Of a stretch of 64,000 nucleotides of DNA, positions 35,017 through 44,167 are shown one piece after another. A program made the position numbers and the translations under genes. Every line of letters starts with the position of its first letter. Within the stretch, counting starts at the first letter, position 1. The stretch is taken from contig NZ_CP048422.1 in the NCBI RefSeq assembly GCF_010450875.1, positions 1,171,001 through 1,235,000 on the forward strand. Reading direction: 5' to 3'. The notes below the pieces were generated by a model. That model was given only the letters and a program-made list of their open reading frames with translations, was not told the DNA's origin and did not search any database. Source of the DNA: Sphingomonas insulae (GTDB taxonomy: Bacteria > Pseudomonadota > Alphaproteobacteria > Sphingomonadales > Sphingomonadaceae).

Positions 35017-35493
35017 ATGCGGTGCCCGTTCTGCGGCCATGAAGACAGTCAGGTGAAGGACAGCCGCCCCACGGAAGACGGGGCGGCCATTCGTCGTCGG
35101 CGCCAGTGCGAGGGCTGTGCGGCACGGTTCACCACCTTCGAGCGTATTCAGCTGCGCGACCTGTGGGTGGTCAAGAGCAACGTCGCGGGCGGCACCCGCC
35201 GCGAACCGTTCGACCGCGAGAAGCTGTTGCGCTCCGTCGCCATCGCCACGCGCAAGCGCCCGATCGAGCCCGTGCGGATCGAAAAGCTGGTCAGCGGCAT
35301 CCAGCGCCAGCTCGAAACGCAGGGCGAAAGCGAAGTGTCGTCCAAGCGGATCGGCGAGATGGTGATGGACGGTCTGAAGGGCCTTGATTCGGTCGCCTAT
35401 ATCCGCTTCGCCAGCGTCTATCGCGATTTCAGCGAGGCGCGCGATTTCGAGGAATTCGCCGGCACCGTTGAACAGGCCGGGCGCGTCGAATGA
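35017..35493 (+). CDS. nrdR: Transcriptional repressor NrdR
   Basis: NrdR represses ribonucleotide reductase genes according to ATP and dATP levels. The 158-residue protein has the N-terminal zinc ribbon [20 protein letters not shown] with Cys3 and Cys6, the second pair in [15 protein letters not shown] (Cys31, Cys34), and an ATP-cone domain (about 49-139) starting VVKSN. Its stop overlaps the next gene as ATGA. No reductase gene is present in the window. Confidence 0.96.
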   Translation: MRCPFCGHEDSQVKDSRPTEDGAAIRRRRQCEGCAARFTTFERIQLRDLWVVKSNVAGGTRREPFDREKLLRSVAIATRKRPIEPVRIEKLVSGIQRQLETQGESEVSSKRIGEMVMDGLKGLDSVAYIRFASVYRDFSEARDFEEFAGTVEQAGRVE

Positions 35494-36218
35494 CCGCTGC
35501 CGCCGATCCCGTCATCATCCTCGTCCGGCCGCAGCTGGGCGAGAATATCGGCAAGGCGGCACGCGCCATGCTCAACTTCGGCCTCACCGATCTGCGGCTG
35601 GTCAGCCCACGCGACGGCTGGCCCAACCCAATGGCGGGGCCCGCAGCAAGCGGTGCCGACGTCGTGCTCGAACGCGCGCAGCTGTTCGATAGCGTGGCGG
35701 ATGCGGTGGCGGACTGCGCGCACGTCTTTGCGACCACGGTACGCAAGCGCGGGGTCACCAAGCCCGTGGTGACGCCCGAGATCGCGGCGCGCGATATCCA
35801 CGCCGCGGCGGAACGATCGGCGATCCTGTTCGGGCCGGAACGTTCGGGATTGGAAACGGACGACGTAGCGCTCGCCCGCACGATCATCACCGTGCCGATC
35901 AATCCCGCCTTCGGCAGCCTCAATCTTGCGCAGGCGGTCATCCTGGTCGCGTACGAATGGTCGAAGGGGCAGGCGCTTGCGCAACCCTCGATCAATCCGA
36001 TTGCGCCACCCGCACCGCATGAGGAGCTGGAGGGCATGATCCAGCAGCTCGATGCGATGCTGGAACGGGCCAATTTCTATTTCCCGCCGGAACGTGTCGT
36101 CACCACCAGGCGCACGCTCCGCACCCTGCTGACCAAGCCCGGCTGGTCGACGCAGGAAGTCCGCACGATGCGGGGCGTGTTGTCGGCGCTCGACGGCGCG
36201 AAGGCGCGGCGGGGTTGA
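35490..36218 (+). CDS. tRNA/rRNA 2'-O-methyltransferase, TrmJ-type (SPOUT)
   Basis: A 242-residue SPOUT methyltransferase. The N-terminal strand is [20 protein letters not shown], the middle motif is [15 protein letters not shown] and the knot motif is [23 protein letters not shown]. These fit TrmJ, which methylates the ribose of residue 32 in tRNAs. A C-terminal helical extension (about 175-242) probably binds the tRNA. It overlaps nrdR by ATGA. Substrate assignment is by similarity; related SPOUT enzymes cannot be excluded. Confidence 0.88.
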   Translation: MTAAADPVIILVRPQLGENIGKAARAMLNFGLTDLRLVSPRDGWPNPMAGPAASGADVVLERAQLFDSVADAVADCAHVFATTVRKRGVTKPVVTPEIAARDIHAAAERSAILFGPERSGLETDDVALARTIITVPINPAFGSLNLAQAVILVAYEWSKGQALAQPSINPIAPPAPHEELEGMIQQLDAMLERANFYFPPERVVTTRRTLRTLLTKPGWSTQEVRTMRGVLSALDGAKARRG

Positions 36219-36282
36219 TCCGCGGCATAGGATCGGTGAATGGTTCTAGGACTGGTCGTCATCCGGCCAAGCGCAGGAAACG

Positions 36283-36543
36283 ATGATGTCTGTTGTGACA
36301 ATGATGCTGGCGATGGTGGCTGGCGGAACGCCGGCAATGGCTCAGGCCACACCTAGCCCCGCCGTCGTCACCCCCGCCAAAGATGAGCCGAAGATCTGCA
36401 AGCGGATGGAGCAGACCGGCAGCCGCATGGGTGCCAGCAAGCGGGTATGCCATACCGCGGAGGAATGGCGGCAGCTGGAATCGAATAGCTTTTCGCGGAA
36501 CGTCAATGGCGCGGGCGCCATGCGGGGCACAGGTCAGAACTGA
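36283..36543 (+). CDS. Small secreted protein, sphingomonad type
   Basis: An 86-residue protein with a signal peptide (to about residue 20, ...GGTPAMAQ) and a mature part of about 65 residues. The only marked pattern is ICKRMEQTGSRMGASKRVCHTAEEWRQL, reduced here to its key points: two cysteines about 20 residues apart (CKRM and RVCH) and TAEEW. That pattern recurs in small sphingomonad proteins as I recall. An AGGAAACG site precedes ATG 36283. The cysteine pair could form a disulfide in the periplasm. Function unknown. Confidence 0.72.
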   Translation: MMSVVTMMLAMVAGGTPAMAQATPSPAVVTPAKDEPKICKRMEQTGSRMGASKRVCHTAEEWRQLESNSFSRNVNGAGAMRGTGQN

Positions 36544-36585
36544 CGATTCGCGGATCGTCATGGTCGGTGATAGCGCCTCGCCGCG

Positions 36586-36891
36586 TCACCGTCGTCGATC
36601 GAACGCCGCCAGTTCATAGGCAATCGACGCCTCGACCAGGCGTTCCCACAGATCGGCGATCGCCGTGCCGGGCAGGCCCAGCCGCTCCGCTTCGGCGCGG
36701 GCGTTGGTGATCACCTCCGCCTTGCGGCCTTCGTCGCGGACATGGCCGCGTTCGGGCTTGATGCGGGCGGCGGCGTCCATATAGGCGAAGCGGCGCGCCA
36801 GCAGCGCCATCAGCTCGCGGTCGAGGGCATCGACGCCCGCGCGAACCTCGGTCATCGTCGCGCAATCGGGGGCGGAAAGGATCGTCGTCAT
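36586..36891 (-). CDS. Monofunctional chorismate mutase (AroQ class)
   Basis: A 101-residue all-helical protein of the AroQ fold. The first helix has MTEVRAGVDALDRELMALLARRFAYMD with the conserved arginine and the lysine in ARIKPERGHVRDEGRK, written here only to mark the catalytic residues, and the last helix has LWERLVEASIAYE. It should convert chorismate to prephenate, although salicylate-forming pyruvate lyases share the fold. No signal peptide. It stands alone, divergent from rpsD with a 207-bp gap. Confidence 0.87.
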   Translation of the reverse strand: MTTILSAPDCATMTEVRAGVDALDRELMALLARRFAYMDAAARIKPERGHVRDEGRKAEVITNARAEAERLGLPGTAIADLWERLVEASIAYELAAFDRRR

Positions 36892-37044
36892 GGCGGGTCG
36901 TGTGACGGCCCGTCGGGCCGCTGTCCAGCTTGACTTGCCGCCACGCCCCGGCTAGGCGCCCGCCTTCGCAATGCCCCCGCACCCCGGTGAAGCGGCGGGC
37001 CTGCCTCCTGACGGATCAGCAGCGCGATACCGGGACCAGGCCAT

Positions 37045-37062
37045 CCGATCGTTAGCGATCGG
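37045..37062 (+). promoter_or_regulatory. Perfect 7-bp hairpin in rpsD leader
   Basis: CCGATCG (37045-37051) and CGATCGG (37056-37062) form a perfect 7-bp stem with a TTAG loop, 36 bases before the rpsD start. Ribosomal protein S4 represses its own mRNA in several bacteria by binding a leader structure, so this could be an operator; it has no T tract and is too near the start to be a terminator for rpsD. Confidence 0.35.
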
Positions 37063-37098
37063 GCGGTCTACGTCATTGTCGTTTGCAAGGAATACAGA

Positions 37099-37713
37099 AT
37101 GTCGAAGCGCCATAGCGCCAAGCATAAGATCGACCGCCGTCTTGGCGAGAATATCTGGGGTCGCCCCAAGTCGCCGGTCAACAAGCGCGAATACGGCCCG
37201 GGCCAGCACGGCCAGCGCCGCAAGGGCAAGGTGTCGGACTTTGGCATCCAGCTGCGCGCCAAGCAGAAGCTCAAGGGCTATTACGGCGACGTCACCGAGA
37301 AGCAGTTCCGTGCGTGCTACCACGAGGCCGCCCGGATGAAGGGCGATACCAGCCAGAACCTCATCGGCCTGCTCGAACAGCGCCTGGACATGATCGTCTA
37401 CCGCGCCAAGTTCGCGCCGACGATCTTCGCCGCGCGCCAGATCGTCAGCCACGGCCACATTCGCGTCAACGGCGTGAAGTGCAACATCGCATCGCGTCGC
37501 TGCTTCGTAGGCGATGAGATCACGCTGGGTACCAAGGCGAAGGAAATGGCGCTGGTGCTCGAGGCGCAGAACCTCGCAGAGCGCGACATCCCCGACTATG
37601 TCGCGCCGGATGGCAATGCCAAGATCACCTTCGTCCGCGTCCCGACGCTCGACGAGGTGCCCTATCCGGTGAAGATGGAACCGAACCTGGTCGTCGAATT
37701 CTATTCGCGCTGA
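37099..37713 (+). CDS. rpsD: 30S ribosomal protein S4
   Basis: S4 nucleates 30S assembly on 16S rRNA. The 204-residue protein starts [21 protein letters not shown] and has the S4 RNA-binding domain [31 protein letters not shown], of which the [10 protein letters not shown] core is the diagnostic part, with a C-terminal [13 protein letters not shown] lies before ATG 37099. As in other alphaproteobacteria the gene stands alone and not in the alpha ribosomal operon. A strong terminator follows. Confidence 0.98.
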   Translation: MSKRHSAKHKIDRRLGENIWGRPKSPVNKREYGPGQHGQRRKGKVSDFGIQLRAKQKLKGYYGDVTEKQFRACYHEAARMKGDTSQNLIGLLEQRLDMIVYRAKFAPTIFAARQIVSHGHIRVNGVKCNIASRRCFVGDEITLGTKAKEMALVLEAQNLAERDIPDYVAPDGNAKITFVRVPTLDEVPYPVKMEPNLVVEFYSR

Positions 37714-37732
37714 TCGACGGTTCCTGTCGATG

Positions 37733-37763
37733 AAAAGGGCGGTCCTGCGGGGCCGCCCTTTTT
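37733..37763 (+). terminator. Rho-independent terminator after rpsD
   Basis: AAAAGGGCGG (37733-37742) pairs with CCGCCCTTTT (37753-37762); the stem is extended inwards by two C-G pairs and one G-T pair around a TGCG loop and followed by T residues. It begins 20 bases after the rpsD stop. Because it is symmetric with an A run on the other side, it can act in both directions. Confidence 0.92.
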
Positions 37764-37920
37764 GTTTGGCGGCCGTTTCCGAGGCCTGCGCCCGCCCCCG
37801 CAGGACCGTCGGTTACGGTGCCATCTCGCCATGCGGCGCCGGTCCTTCGCGTGCCCGTGGACATACGCCCGCTCCCGCGTCACAAGGCCGGCTATTCTGA
37901 CCCATTTCGCGGAGTCTCCG

Positions 37921-39564
37921 ATGCGTCGTCTCATCCTCGCCGCCCTGCTCGCCACGCCCGCCATGGCGGCGGCCCAGACCACGCCGGCCATTTCCGTCGA
38001 TACGATGAAGGCGGTGACCAAGACCCTGTCCTCGGACGCGTTCGAAGGGCGCGCGCCGGGCAGCGCGGGCGAGGAAAAGACGCTCGCCTACCTCCAGCAG
38101 CAGTTCGCGAAGGCAGGCCTGAAGCCCGGCAACAAGGGGCGATGGCTGCAGGACGTGCCGCTGGTCGAGATCACCGCGCAGAACGTCACCCCGCTGACGA
38201 TCACCGGCGGCAAGACCCCGTTGTCCCTCGCATATGGCCCTGACATGGTGGTCGGTACCTATCGCGTCACGCGGCATATCGACGTGAAGGACAGCGACAT
38301 CGTCTTTGCCGGCTATGGCATCGTCGCACCGGAGAAGGGCTGGAACGATTACGCGGGCCTCGATGTGAAGGGCAAGACGGTCGTCGTCCTCATCAACGAT
38401 CCCGATTGGCAGACGCAGGGACTGACCGGCGATTTCGGCGGCCGCGCGATGACCTATTACGGCCGTTGGACCTATAAGTACGAGGAAGCGGCGCGGCAGG
38501 GCGCGGCCGCGGTGCTGATCGTCCATCAGACCGAGCCTGCCGCCTATGGCTGGAACGTCGTCCAGTCGAGCAACACCGGTGCCGAACATGTCGCCGATGC
38601 CGCCAACGGCCATATGGATGACACCGCCGCCCATGGCTGGATCCAGCTGGACAAGGCGCGTGCATTGTTCGCCAGTGCCGGCAAGGATTTCAACCAACTC
38701 GCGGCGGCGGCGAAGGTGAAGGGCTTCAAGCCGGTTCCGCTCGGCCTGAAGGCATCGGTCAGCTTCGATAACCAGATCAGGAAACAGATCTCGCACAACG
38801 TCGTCGGCATCCTGCCGGGCCGCGAGGCGCCGGACGAATATGTCCTGTTGTCGGCGCACTGGGATCACCTTGGCCGATGCACGCCGGTCAATGGTGATGG
38901 CATCTGCAATGGCGCGGTCGACAATGCGGACGGTACCGCCGCGCTGGTCGCGCTGGCAGAGGCGAATGCCAAGGCTGGCCCCGCACGCCGGTCGATGGTG
39001 TTCGTCGCGCTGACCGCCGAGGAATCGGGGCTGCTGGGGTCCGCTTATTATGGCGAGAACCCGGTATACCCGCTCGCGAAGACCGTCGGCGGTGCCAACA
39101 TGGACGCGCTCGCGATGTACGGCCCGGCGAAGGACGTGATCGTGATCGGGCCGGGCAAGTCGCAGCTCGACGGCTACCTGAATGCGGCGCTGAAGGCGCA
39201 GGGACGCACCGCAACGCCCGAACCGACGCCGGAAAAGGGTTTCTACTATCGCTCCGACCATTTCAGCCTGGCGAAGCATGGCGTGCCGATGGTCTATTTC
39301 GAAACCGGCCAGGATCTCTTGAAGGGCGGTGTTGCCGCGGGACGCGCAGCGGCGAAAGATTACGAGGAGCATCGCTATCATGCCCCCTCCGACGAATATG
39401 ATCCCAATTGGGACTGGACCGGCGTGCAGCAGGATGTCGGCCTCTATTATGCGCTGAGCCGCGCGCTCGCCGAGGGGCGCGATTGGCCGAACTGGATGCC
39501 GGGCGACGAATTCCGTGCCATTCGCGACAAGAGCCGCGCCACCGTGGCGGGAGGGACGAAATGA
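37921..39564 (+). CDS. Exported M28-family zinc aminopeptidase
   Basis: A 547-residue exported metallopeptidase. Signal peptide MRRLILAALLATPAMAAAQ. A protease-associated domain is inserted in the first half (DIVFAGYGIVAPEKGWNDY onwards). Metal ligands are visible in LLSAHWDHLG (His, with the Asp two residues on), NGAVDNADGTAAL (bridging Asp), TAEESGLLGS (Glu pair) and RSDHFSLAKHGVP (last His). It should remove N-terminal residues from peptides in the periplasm. ATG 37921 is chosen because it opens the signal peptide. Its stop overlaps aguA (ATGA). Confidence 0.93.
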   Translation: MRRLILAALLATPAMAAAQTTPAISVDTMKAVTKTLSSDAFEGRAPGSAGEEKTLAYLQQQFAKAGLKPGNKGRWLQDVPLVEITAQNVTPLTITGGKTPLSLAYGPDMVVGTYRVTRHIDVKDSDIVFAGYGIVAPEKGWNDYAGLDVKGKTVVVLINDPDWQTQGLTGDFGGRAMTYYGRWTYKYEEAARQGAAAVLIVHQTEPAAYGWNVVQSSNTGAEHVADAANGHMDDTAAHGWIQLDKARALFASAGKDFNQLAAAAKVKGFKPVPLGLKASVSFDNQIRKQISHNVVGILPGREAPDEYVLLSAHWDHLGRCTPVNGDGICNGAVDNADGTAALVALAEANAKAGPARRSMVFVALTAEESGLLGSAYYGENPVYPLAKTVGGANMDALAMYGPAKDVIVIGPGKSQLDGYLNAALKAQGRTATPEPTPEKGFYYRSDHFSLAKHGVPMVYFETGQDLLKGGVAAGRAAAKDYEEHRYHAPSDEYDPNWDWTGVQQDVGLYYALSRALAEGRDWPNWMPGDEFRAIRDKSRATVAGGTK

Positions 39565-40538
39565 GCGCAAACATGCCCGTGCCGCCGGCCGAATGGGCGC
39601 CGCACAAGGCCGTATGGATCGGTTTCCCGAGCCATCCGGATCTGTGGCAGGACGATCTCGAACCGGCGCGTGAGGAAGTCGTCGCCTTTGCCCGGGCGAT
39701 TCATGCCGATGGCGCGGGCGAGACGGTGATCCTGGTCGCTGCCGACGCCGAGGGCGGCTCCGCGGCCACCGCCATGGCACCGTTCGCCGAAGTGGTGGTC
39801 GAACCGTTTGGCGACATATGGCTGCGTGATACCGGCCCGATCGTGCTCGGCAACGGCGAAGCGCGCGATTTCGGCTTCAACGGATGGGGCGGCAAGTACG
39901 ACCTGCCCGGTGACGATACGATCGGACTGCGGCTTGCCCAGCAGCGCGGAAAGCCCGTCGGCTATTGCAATTGGGTGCTCGAAGGCGGAGCGATCGACGG
40001 CGATGGCACGGGTGTCGTCGTCACCACGGAACAATGCCTGCTCAATCCCAATCGCAACCCGACGCTCGGCAAGGCGCAGATCGAGGCGCGGCTGCGCGAC
40101 GACCTGGGCTTTACCAAGGTGGTGTGGCTGGGCGACGGGCTGCTCAACGACCATACCGATGGCCATGTCGACAATCTGGCGCGCTTCGTCGGCGAAGGCC
40201 GGCTGGCGCTGCCGGAAGCGGCGGAGAACGACCCCAATTGGCAAGTCTACAGCCACGCGATGCGCGACGCCAAGGCTGCCGGGCTCGACGTGGTGACGAT
40301 CCCTTCGCCGGGCCGCGTCCTGCGGGACGAAGAGGTGGTGCCTGCGAGCTACATGAACTTCTACATCGGCAATGCCGCGGTGGTCGTGCCGGTCTATGGC
40401 AGCGAGAACGACGCGGCCGCGGTGGCGGCGATCCAGGCGCTGTTTCCCGATCGCCGCGTCACCGGGCTTCGCGCGGATCACATCCTGACGGGCGGCGGCA
40501 GCTTCCACTGCATCAGCCAGCAAATTCCGGCGAACTGA
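39561..40538 (+). CDS. aguA: Agmatine deiminase (peptidylarginine-deiminase fold)
   Basis: AguA converts agmatine to N-carbamoylputrescine and ammonia. The 325-residue protein begins MSANMPVPPAEWAPHKAVWI; the substrate-guanidine aspartate region is DIWLRDTGP, the catalytic histidine lies in DHTDGHVDN and the nucleophile is Cys317 in GGGSFHCISQQ. It overlaps the upstream peptidase gene by ATGA and is followed after 56 bp by aguB, completing a two-step agmatine-to-putrescine route. Confidence 0.94.
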   Translation: MSANMPVPPAEWAPHKAVWIGFPSHPDLWQDDLEPAREEVVAFARAIHADGAGETVILVAADAEGGSAATAMAPFAEVVVEPFGDIWLRDTGPIVLGNGEARDFGFNGWGGKYDLPGDDTIGLRLAQQRGKPVGYCNWVLEGGAIDGDGTGVVVTTEQCLLNPNRNPTLGKAQIEARLRDDLGFTKVVWLGDGLLNDHTDGHVDNLARFVGEGRLALPEAAENDPNWQVYSHAMRDAKAAGLDVVTIPSPGRVLRDEEVVPASYMNFYIGNAAVVVPVYGSENDAAAVAAIQALFPDRRVTGLRADHILTGGGSFHCISQQIPAN

Positions 40539-40594
40539 CACCGCATCCGGGCGGAGGGGTGACGATCTCCCTCCGTCCCACTACATGCACGCGC

Positions 40595-41455
40595 ATGACC
40601 CAGATCACCGTCGCCGCGCTCCAGCTCGCCTTTTCCGCCGACATCGACGCCAATATCGCCAACGTATCGCGCCTGGTGCGTGAGGCGGCGGGGCAGGGCG
40701 CGCAGGTGATCCTGCCGCCGGAATTGTTCGAGGGCGAATATTTCTGCCGGGTCGAAGACGAGGGCCTGTTCGCCAACGCGGCGCCGGCGGGCGAACACAA
40801 GGCGGTATTGGCGATGCAGGCCCTGGCCGAAGCGTTGAAGGTCACCATTCCGACGAGCTTCTTCGAGGCGGACGGCCCGCATCATTACAACAGCCTGGCG
40901 ATGATCGGCCCCGACGGCGAGATCCAGGGTGTATATCGCAAGAGCCACATTCCCGATGGCCCTGGTTACGAAGAAAAATTCTATTTTCGACCCGGCAACA
41001 CCGGGTTCAAGGTGTGGCCGGCCCCTCCTTCCGCCCCGGGGTGGAAGCTGGGCGTCGGCGTGTGCTGGGACCAATGGTATCCCGAAACCGCGCGCGCGAT
41101 GATGCTGATGGGGGCGGAGGTGCTGTTCTATCCGACCGCGATCGGCAGCGAACCGCATGACACCAGCCTCGACACCGCCCGACTGTGGCGGCGTGCGATG
41201 GTCGGGCATGCGGTCAGCAACGTCGTTCCCGTGATCGCCGCCAATCGGATCGGCGTGGAGCATGACCAGACCTTCTACGGCACCAGTTTCATCACCGACG
41301 AGCGCGGCGACATCCTCGCCGAACTCGGTCGCGAAGAGGAAGGGGTGATCGTCGCGACGCTCGATCTCGCCCGGATCAGGCGGCACCGCGCCGCCTTCGG
41401 CTTCTTCCGCGATCGTCGTCCCGAACTGTACGGCCGCCTCGTTCAGGATATCTGA
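40595..41455 (+). CDS. aguB: N-carbamoylputrescine amidase (nitrilase family)
   Basis: AguB hydrolyses N-carbamoylputrescine to putrescine, carbon dioxide and ammonia. The 286-residue nitrilase-fold enzyme has the triad Glu43 (LPPELFEGEYF), Lys116 (YRKSHIPDGPGYEEK) and Cys157 (GVGVCWDQWYPE). ATG 40595 is in frame with the family N-terminus TQITVAALQ. The gene pairs with aguA and ends in a 13-bp convergent overlap with the uracil-DNA glycosylase gene. No arginine decarboxylase is in the window, so the source of agmatine is not shown. Confidence 0.94.
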   Translation: MTQITVAALQLAFSADIDANIANVSRLVREAAGQGAQVILPPELFEGEYFCRVEDEGLFANAAPAGEHKAVLAMQALAEALKVTIPTSFFEADGPHHYNSLAMIGPDGEIQGVYRKSHIPDGPGYEEKFYFRPGNTGFKVWPAPPSAPGWKLGVGVCWDQWYPETARAMMLMGAEVLFYPTAIGSEPHDTSLDTARLWRRAMVGHAVSNVVPVIAANRIGVEHDQTFYGTSFITDERGDILAELGREEEGVIVATLDLARIRRHRAAFGFFRDRRPELYGRLVQDI

Positions 41456-42117
41456 TCGGGCTTCGGACCCAGCGCCACGGCGCGTGCGAACACGGCGTCG
41501 AACATCTCCTCGTTCAGCCGGCCGGTATTCTGGTTGTAGCGCGAGGGATGGTAGCTATCGATCAGCACGCGGCCGTCGGGCATGCGATGTTCGGCAAGGT
41601 GTGCGAAATTGGCCTTGGGAAGACGGCCGCCCAGGACCTTCACCGCGGATTGGTGGGCGATCTGACCCAGTGCGACGACCACCCGGACGTTGGGCAGGGC
41701 CGCGATCTCATTGTCCAGGAACGGGCGACACGTCCGGATTTCCTCCGGCGTCGGTTTGTTGGCGGGCGGCAGGCACTTCACCGCATTGAGGATCATCGCG
41801 CCGGTCAGCACGACATCGTCGTTCGCCCGGTTGGCGTAGGTGCCGGTCGCGAGGCCGAACCGGCCGAGCGTCGCGAACAACAGCGCGCCGGAATGATCGC
41901 CGGTGAACGGCCGCCCCGTCCGGTTGGCGCCGTGCAGGCCGGGCGCCAATCCGACGATCGCCAGCCACGCCGCGGGATCGCCAAAGGCGGGGACGGGGGC
42001 GTTCCACCACGTCGGATTGTCCTGGCGCAAGGCTTCGCGCGCGGCGACGAGGCGGGGGCAACGCGGGCAATCGTGCGGTGGCTCGATCGGAGCGAGCGGG
42101 CTGGATGCTAAGGTCAT
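41443..42117 (-). CDS. Family-5-like (UdgB) uracil-DNA glycosylase with iron-sulfur cluster
   Basis: A 224-residue glycosylase. Motif A is GLAPGLHGANRTGRPFTGD (56-74) and motif B is HPSRYNQNTGRL near the C-terminus; both fit the UDGb (family 5) type, which lacks the polar catalytic residue of family 1 and accepts uracil, hypoxanthine and related bases. Four cysteines that can bind a 4Fe-4S cluster are Cys17, Cys20, Cys115 and Cys130 (CPRC, VKCLPP, RTCRPF). It is divergent from folK with only 22 bp between starts. Confidence 0.9.
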   Translation of the reverse strand: MTLASSPLAPIEPPHDCPRCPRLVAAREALRQDNPTWWNAPVPAFGDPAAWLAIVGLAPGLHGANRTGRPFTGDHSGALLFATLGRFGLATGTYANRANDDVVLTGAMILNAVKCLPPANKPTPEEIRTCRPFLDNEIAALPNVRVVVALGQIAHQSAVKVLGGRLPKANFAHLAEHRMPDGRVLIDSYHPSRYNQNTGRLNEEMFDAVFARAVALGPKPDQIS

Positions 42118-42139
42118 CGCATTCGCCTAAGGCGGGAGG

Positions 42140-42616
42140 ATGGCGACGGCAATCTATGCGATCGGGATCGGTTCGAACCGGCGGGGGCGGCACGGCAGCC
42201 CGAGGCTCGAAGTGGATGCCGCGATCGCTGCGATCGGTGGCGTCGTCGCTCGCGCGCCGATCGTCGATTCGGCGCCGCTCGGCCCCTCGATCCGACGCTT
42301 CGCCAACACCGCCGTGCTGATCGCCAGCACCGAATCGCCGCCGGCGCTGCTCAATCGGCTGAAACGGATCGAGGCCGCATTCGGGCGGCGGCGCGGGCGC
42401 CGCTGGGGCGCGCGCGTGATCGACCTCGACATTCTGCTGTGGTCGGGTGGCGTCTGGCACGACAATCGCCTCACCATTCCGCACTCAGCCCTACACGCGC
42501 GGGCCTTCGTCCTGGCGCCGCTGAGCGCAATCGCTCCCGGTTGGCGCGATCCGGTCGGCGGGCGAACCGTCCGTCAATTGGCACATGCGGTTGACCGACC
42601 GCGCCCCCGCCCTTAG
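42140..42616 (+). CDS. folK: 6-hydroxymethyl-7,8-dihydropterin pyrophosphokinase FolK
   Basis: FolK transfers pyrophosphate from ATP to the pterin in folate synthesis. The 158-residue protein has the N-terminal YAIGIGSNRRG strand, the loop with GRRRGRRWGARVIDLDILLW (key residues R and DLDIL) and IPHSALHARAFVLAPL. GGGAGG lies directly before the ATG, so AAGG seven bases upstream is the more likely ribosome binding site. A tRNA gene follows after 20 bp. Confidence 0.92.
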   Translation: MATAIYAIGIGSNRRGRHGSPRLEVDAAIAAIGGVVARAPIVDSAPLGPSIRRFANTAVLIASTESPPALLNRLKRIEAAFGRRRGRRWGARVIDLDILLWSGGVWHDNRLTIPHSALHARAFVLAPLSAIAPGWRDPVGGRTVRQLAHAVDRPRPRP

Positions 42617-42636
42617 GTGCGCCGGATCGATGGCGG

Positions 42637-42712
42637 GGGTCCGTAGCTCAGTCGGTAGAGCAAGCGACTTTTAATCGAGAGGTCCCGGGTTCGAGCCCCG
42701 GCGGACCCACCA
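42637..42712 (+). tRNA. tRNA-Lys (anticodon TTT)
   Basis: A 76-base cloverleaf including an encoded CCA. Acceptor arms GGGTCCG and CGGACCC pair fully; D arm GCTC...GAGC; anticodon loop CTTTTAA gives anticodon TTT; T arm CCGGG TTCGAGC CCCGG. The anticodon stem has weak outer pairs, which is common for bacterial tRNA-Lys. A short T run follows the CCA. Confidence 0.96.
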
Positions 42713-42742
42713 TCGTTTTTCCGGATTGCCGATACAGACGCG

Positions 42743-44167
42743 TCAGGCCGTTTTCCGTCGTCCTAGCATCAGCGCTCCTAGCGACGATCCCAGGACGATG
42801 ACGTCGATCACCAGGACGGGCGCCGGCGCGGTTCGGAAGAGCAGCAGGTGGATACCGGCGGTTACGATCAGCGCTGCCGCCAATATGGTGCGCAATGCAC
42901 GGTCCGGGAACCACGATGGTCGTGCAGCGGCGACAGCTAGAGATCCGGCCAGCACAACCCAGAAAACGGTCGCGAGCGGAGCGTCGGGGCCGGCGATCGC
43001 GCGCAGCCAGACCAGCGCTACGATCAGCAGCGGGGAGCCCCAGATCACGACGCTCCAGCAGGCGGTCAGCCGTGTCCCGCCAAGCCCCCGTCGCTGGCGC
43101 TTGCGCAGCCAGAGCGAGGTTCCGGTCGCGGTGACCACGCACAGCCCAAGGCCGAACAGCATATAGGCGATTTCGACCGGCAGGCCTGCATAGTTGCCGA
43201 AGTGGAGGTTGTAGGCCGAGGCGGCAACCTGCTGCCCGATCGCGCCGTCGGCAAGGCCGATCGGTCCTCGCCAGCCGCCACGCGCGTCGAAGGCGTAGGT
43301 TTCGCCGTAAATAAGCCGGCGCGGATGTTCGGCGATGATTTGGACGTGCTGGCCCGCGGTGCCGGGTTCGTGAACGATGACATAGGTCGGCACGGCATGA
43401 GGCACCCGCGTGTGAAGCGCGGCGAGGGCGGTGGCGACATCAGGCAGGGTGGCCTTGGCCGGGTTGGGCGTGGGTTCCTGACCGAAGACGGGCGCGTAGA
43501 TCGCTTCGAGCTTGCCCCCGGTATAGGCGCGGGCGAGCACGCTCGTCCCGATGCTGCCCAGGCCGATGAACGCCCCGGTCAGCGCGACCGCAAGGACGAA
43601 GGGGAGGGTCCAGACGCCGATGCGGTTGTGCCAGTCGGCACGGGCGATCTGCGGGTCCTGCCGCATGCGCAGGCGAAACGCATCGCGCACGATGCGCGGG
43701 TGCGCCAACACGCCGGTGATCACGAGCGCCGCCAGCGCGACCCCGAGTGCGCCGACCGCGATGAGGCCCCAGGTTGCCGGTAGATGAAGATATTCATGCA
43801 GGCCGATGAGGAATTCGGTCCAGTTGTGCGCTTCCCGCCCGACGATATCGCCCGCGCCATCGACATACGAGGCCCCATGATCGGTGGTCACCACGCCCCG
43901 CGGCAGATCTTCCGTCGGCATACGGACATAAAGGTGCGTCGTCGGCGGTTTGCCGCGGTCGCGGATCATCGCCGCCTGCATCGCCGTCTGCACCGCAGCG
44001 GGAGACAGCGTTGCGGTTTCGACGATGTCGGGCTGTTCCCAACGCTGCCAGCGATCGTGGATGACGATGATCGAGCCCGAGAGGGCGATCAGGTAGAGGA
44101 GGGCGCTGACGAGCAGGCCGATCGCGGCATGCCCGCCGAGTGCGCGCTGGACCGGGGTACCGCTCAT
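42743..44167 (-). CDS. PepSY-associated inner-membrane protein (iron-uptake reductase-like)
   Basis: A 474-residue protein of the PepSY-TM family. A first helix (LLYLIALSGSIIVIHDRW) is followed by a periplasmic region, then paired helices with conserved histidines (LHEYLHLPATWG, RADWHNRIGVW and SAYNLHFGNYAG) that may bind haem. Such proteins next to siderophore receptors are thought to reduce or release iron from siderophores in the periplasm. The start is ATG 44167 overlapping the upstream gene. It is the third gene of the TonB-receptor group. Confidence 0.87.
   Translation of the reverse strand: MSGTPVQRALGGHAAIGLLVSALLYLIALSGSIIVIHDRWQRWEQPDIVETATLSPAAVQTAMQAAMIRDRGKPPTTHLYVRMPTEDLPRGVVTTDHGASYVDGAGDIVGREAHNWTEFLIGLHEYLHLPATWGLIAVGALGVALAALVITGVLAHPRIVRDAFRLRMRQDPQIARADWHNRIGVWTLPFVLAVALTGAFIGLGSIGTSVLARAYTGGKLEAIYAPVFGQEPTPNPAKATLPDVATALAALHTRVPHAVPTYVIVHEPGTAGQHVQIIAEHPRRLIYGETYAFDARGGWRGPIGLADGAIGQQVAASAYNLHFGNYAGLPVEIAYMLFGLGLCVVTATGTSLWLRKRQRRGLGGTRLTACWSVVIWGSPLLIVALVWLRAIAGPDAPLATVFWVVLAGSLAVAAARPSWFPDRALRTILAAALIVTAGIHLLLFRTAPAPVLVIDVIVLGSSLGALMLGRRKTA

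Noticed and set aside
37813..39780. 655-codon minus-strand frame opposite the M28 peptidase
   Set aside because: Antisense shadow with no family features.
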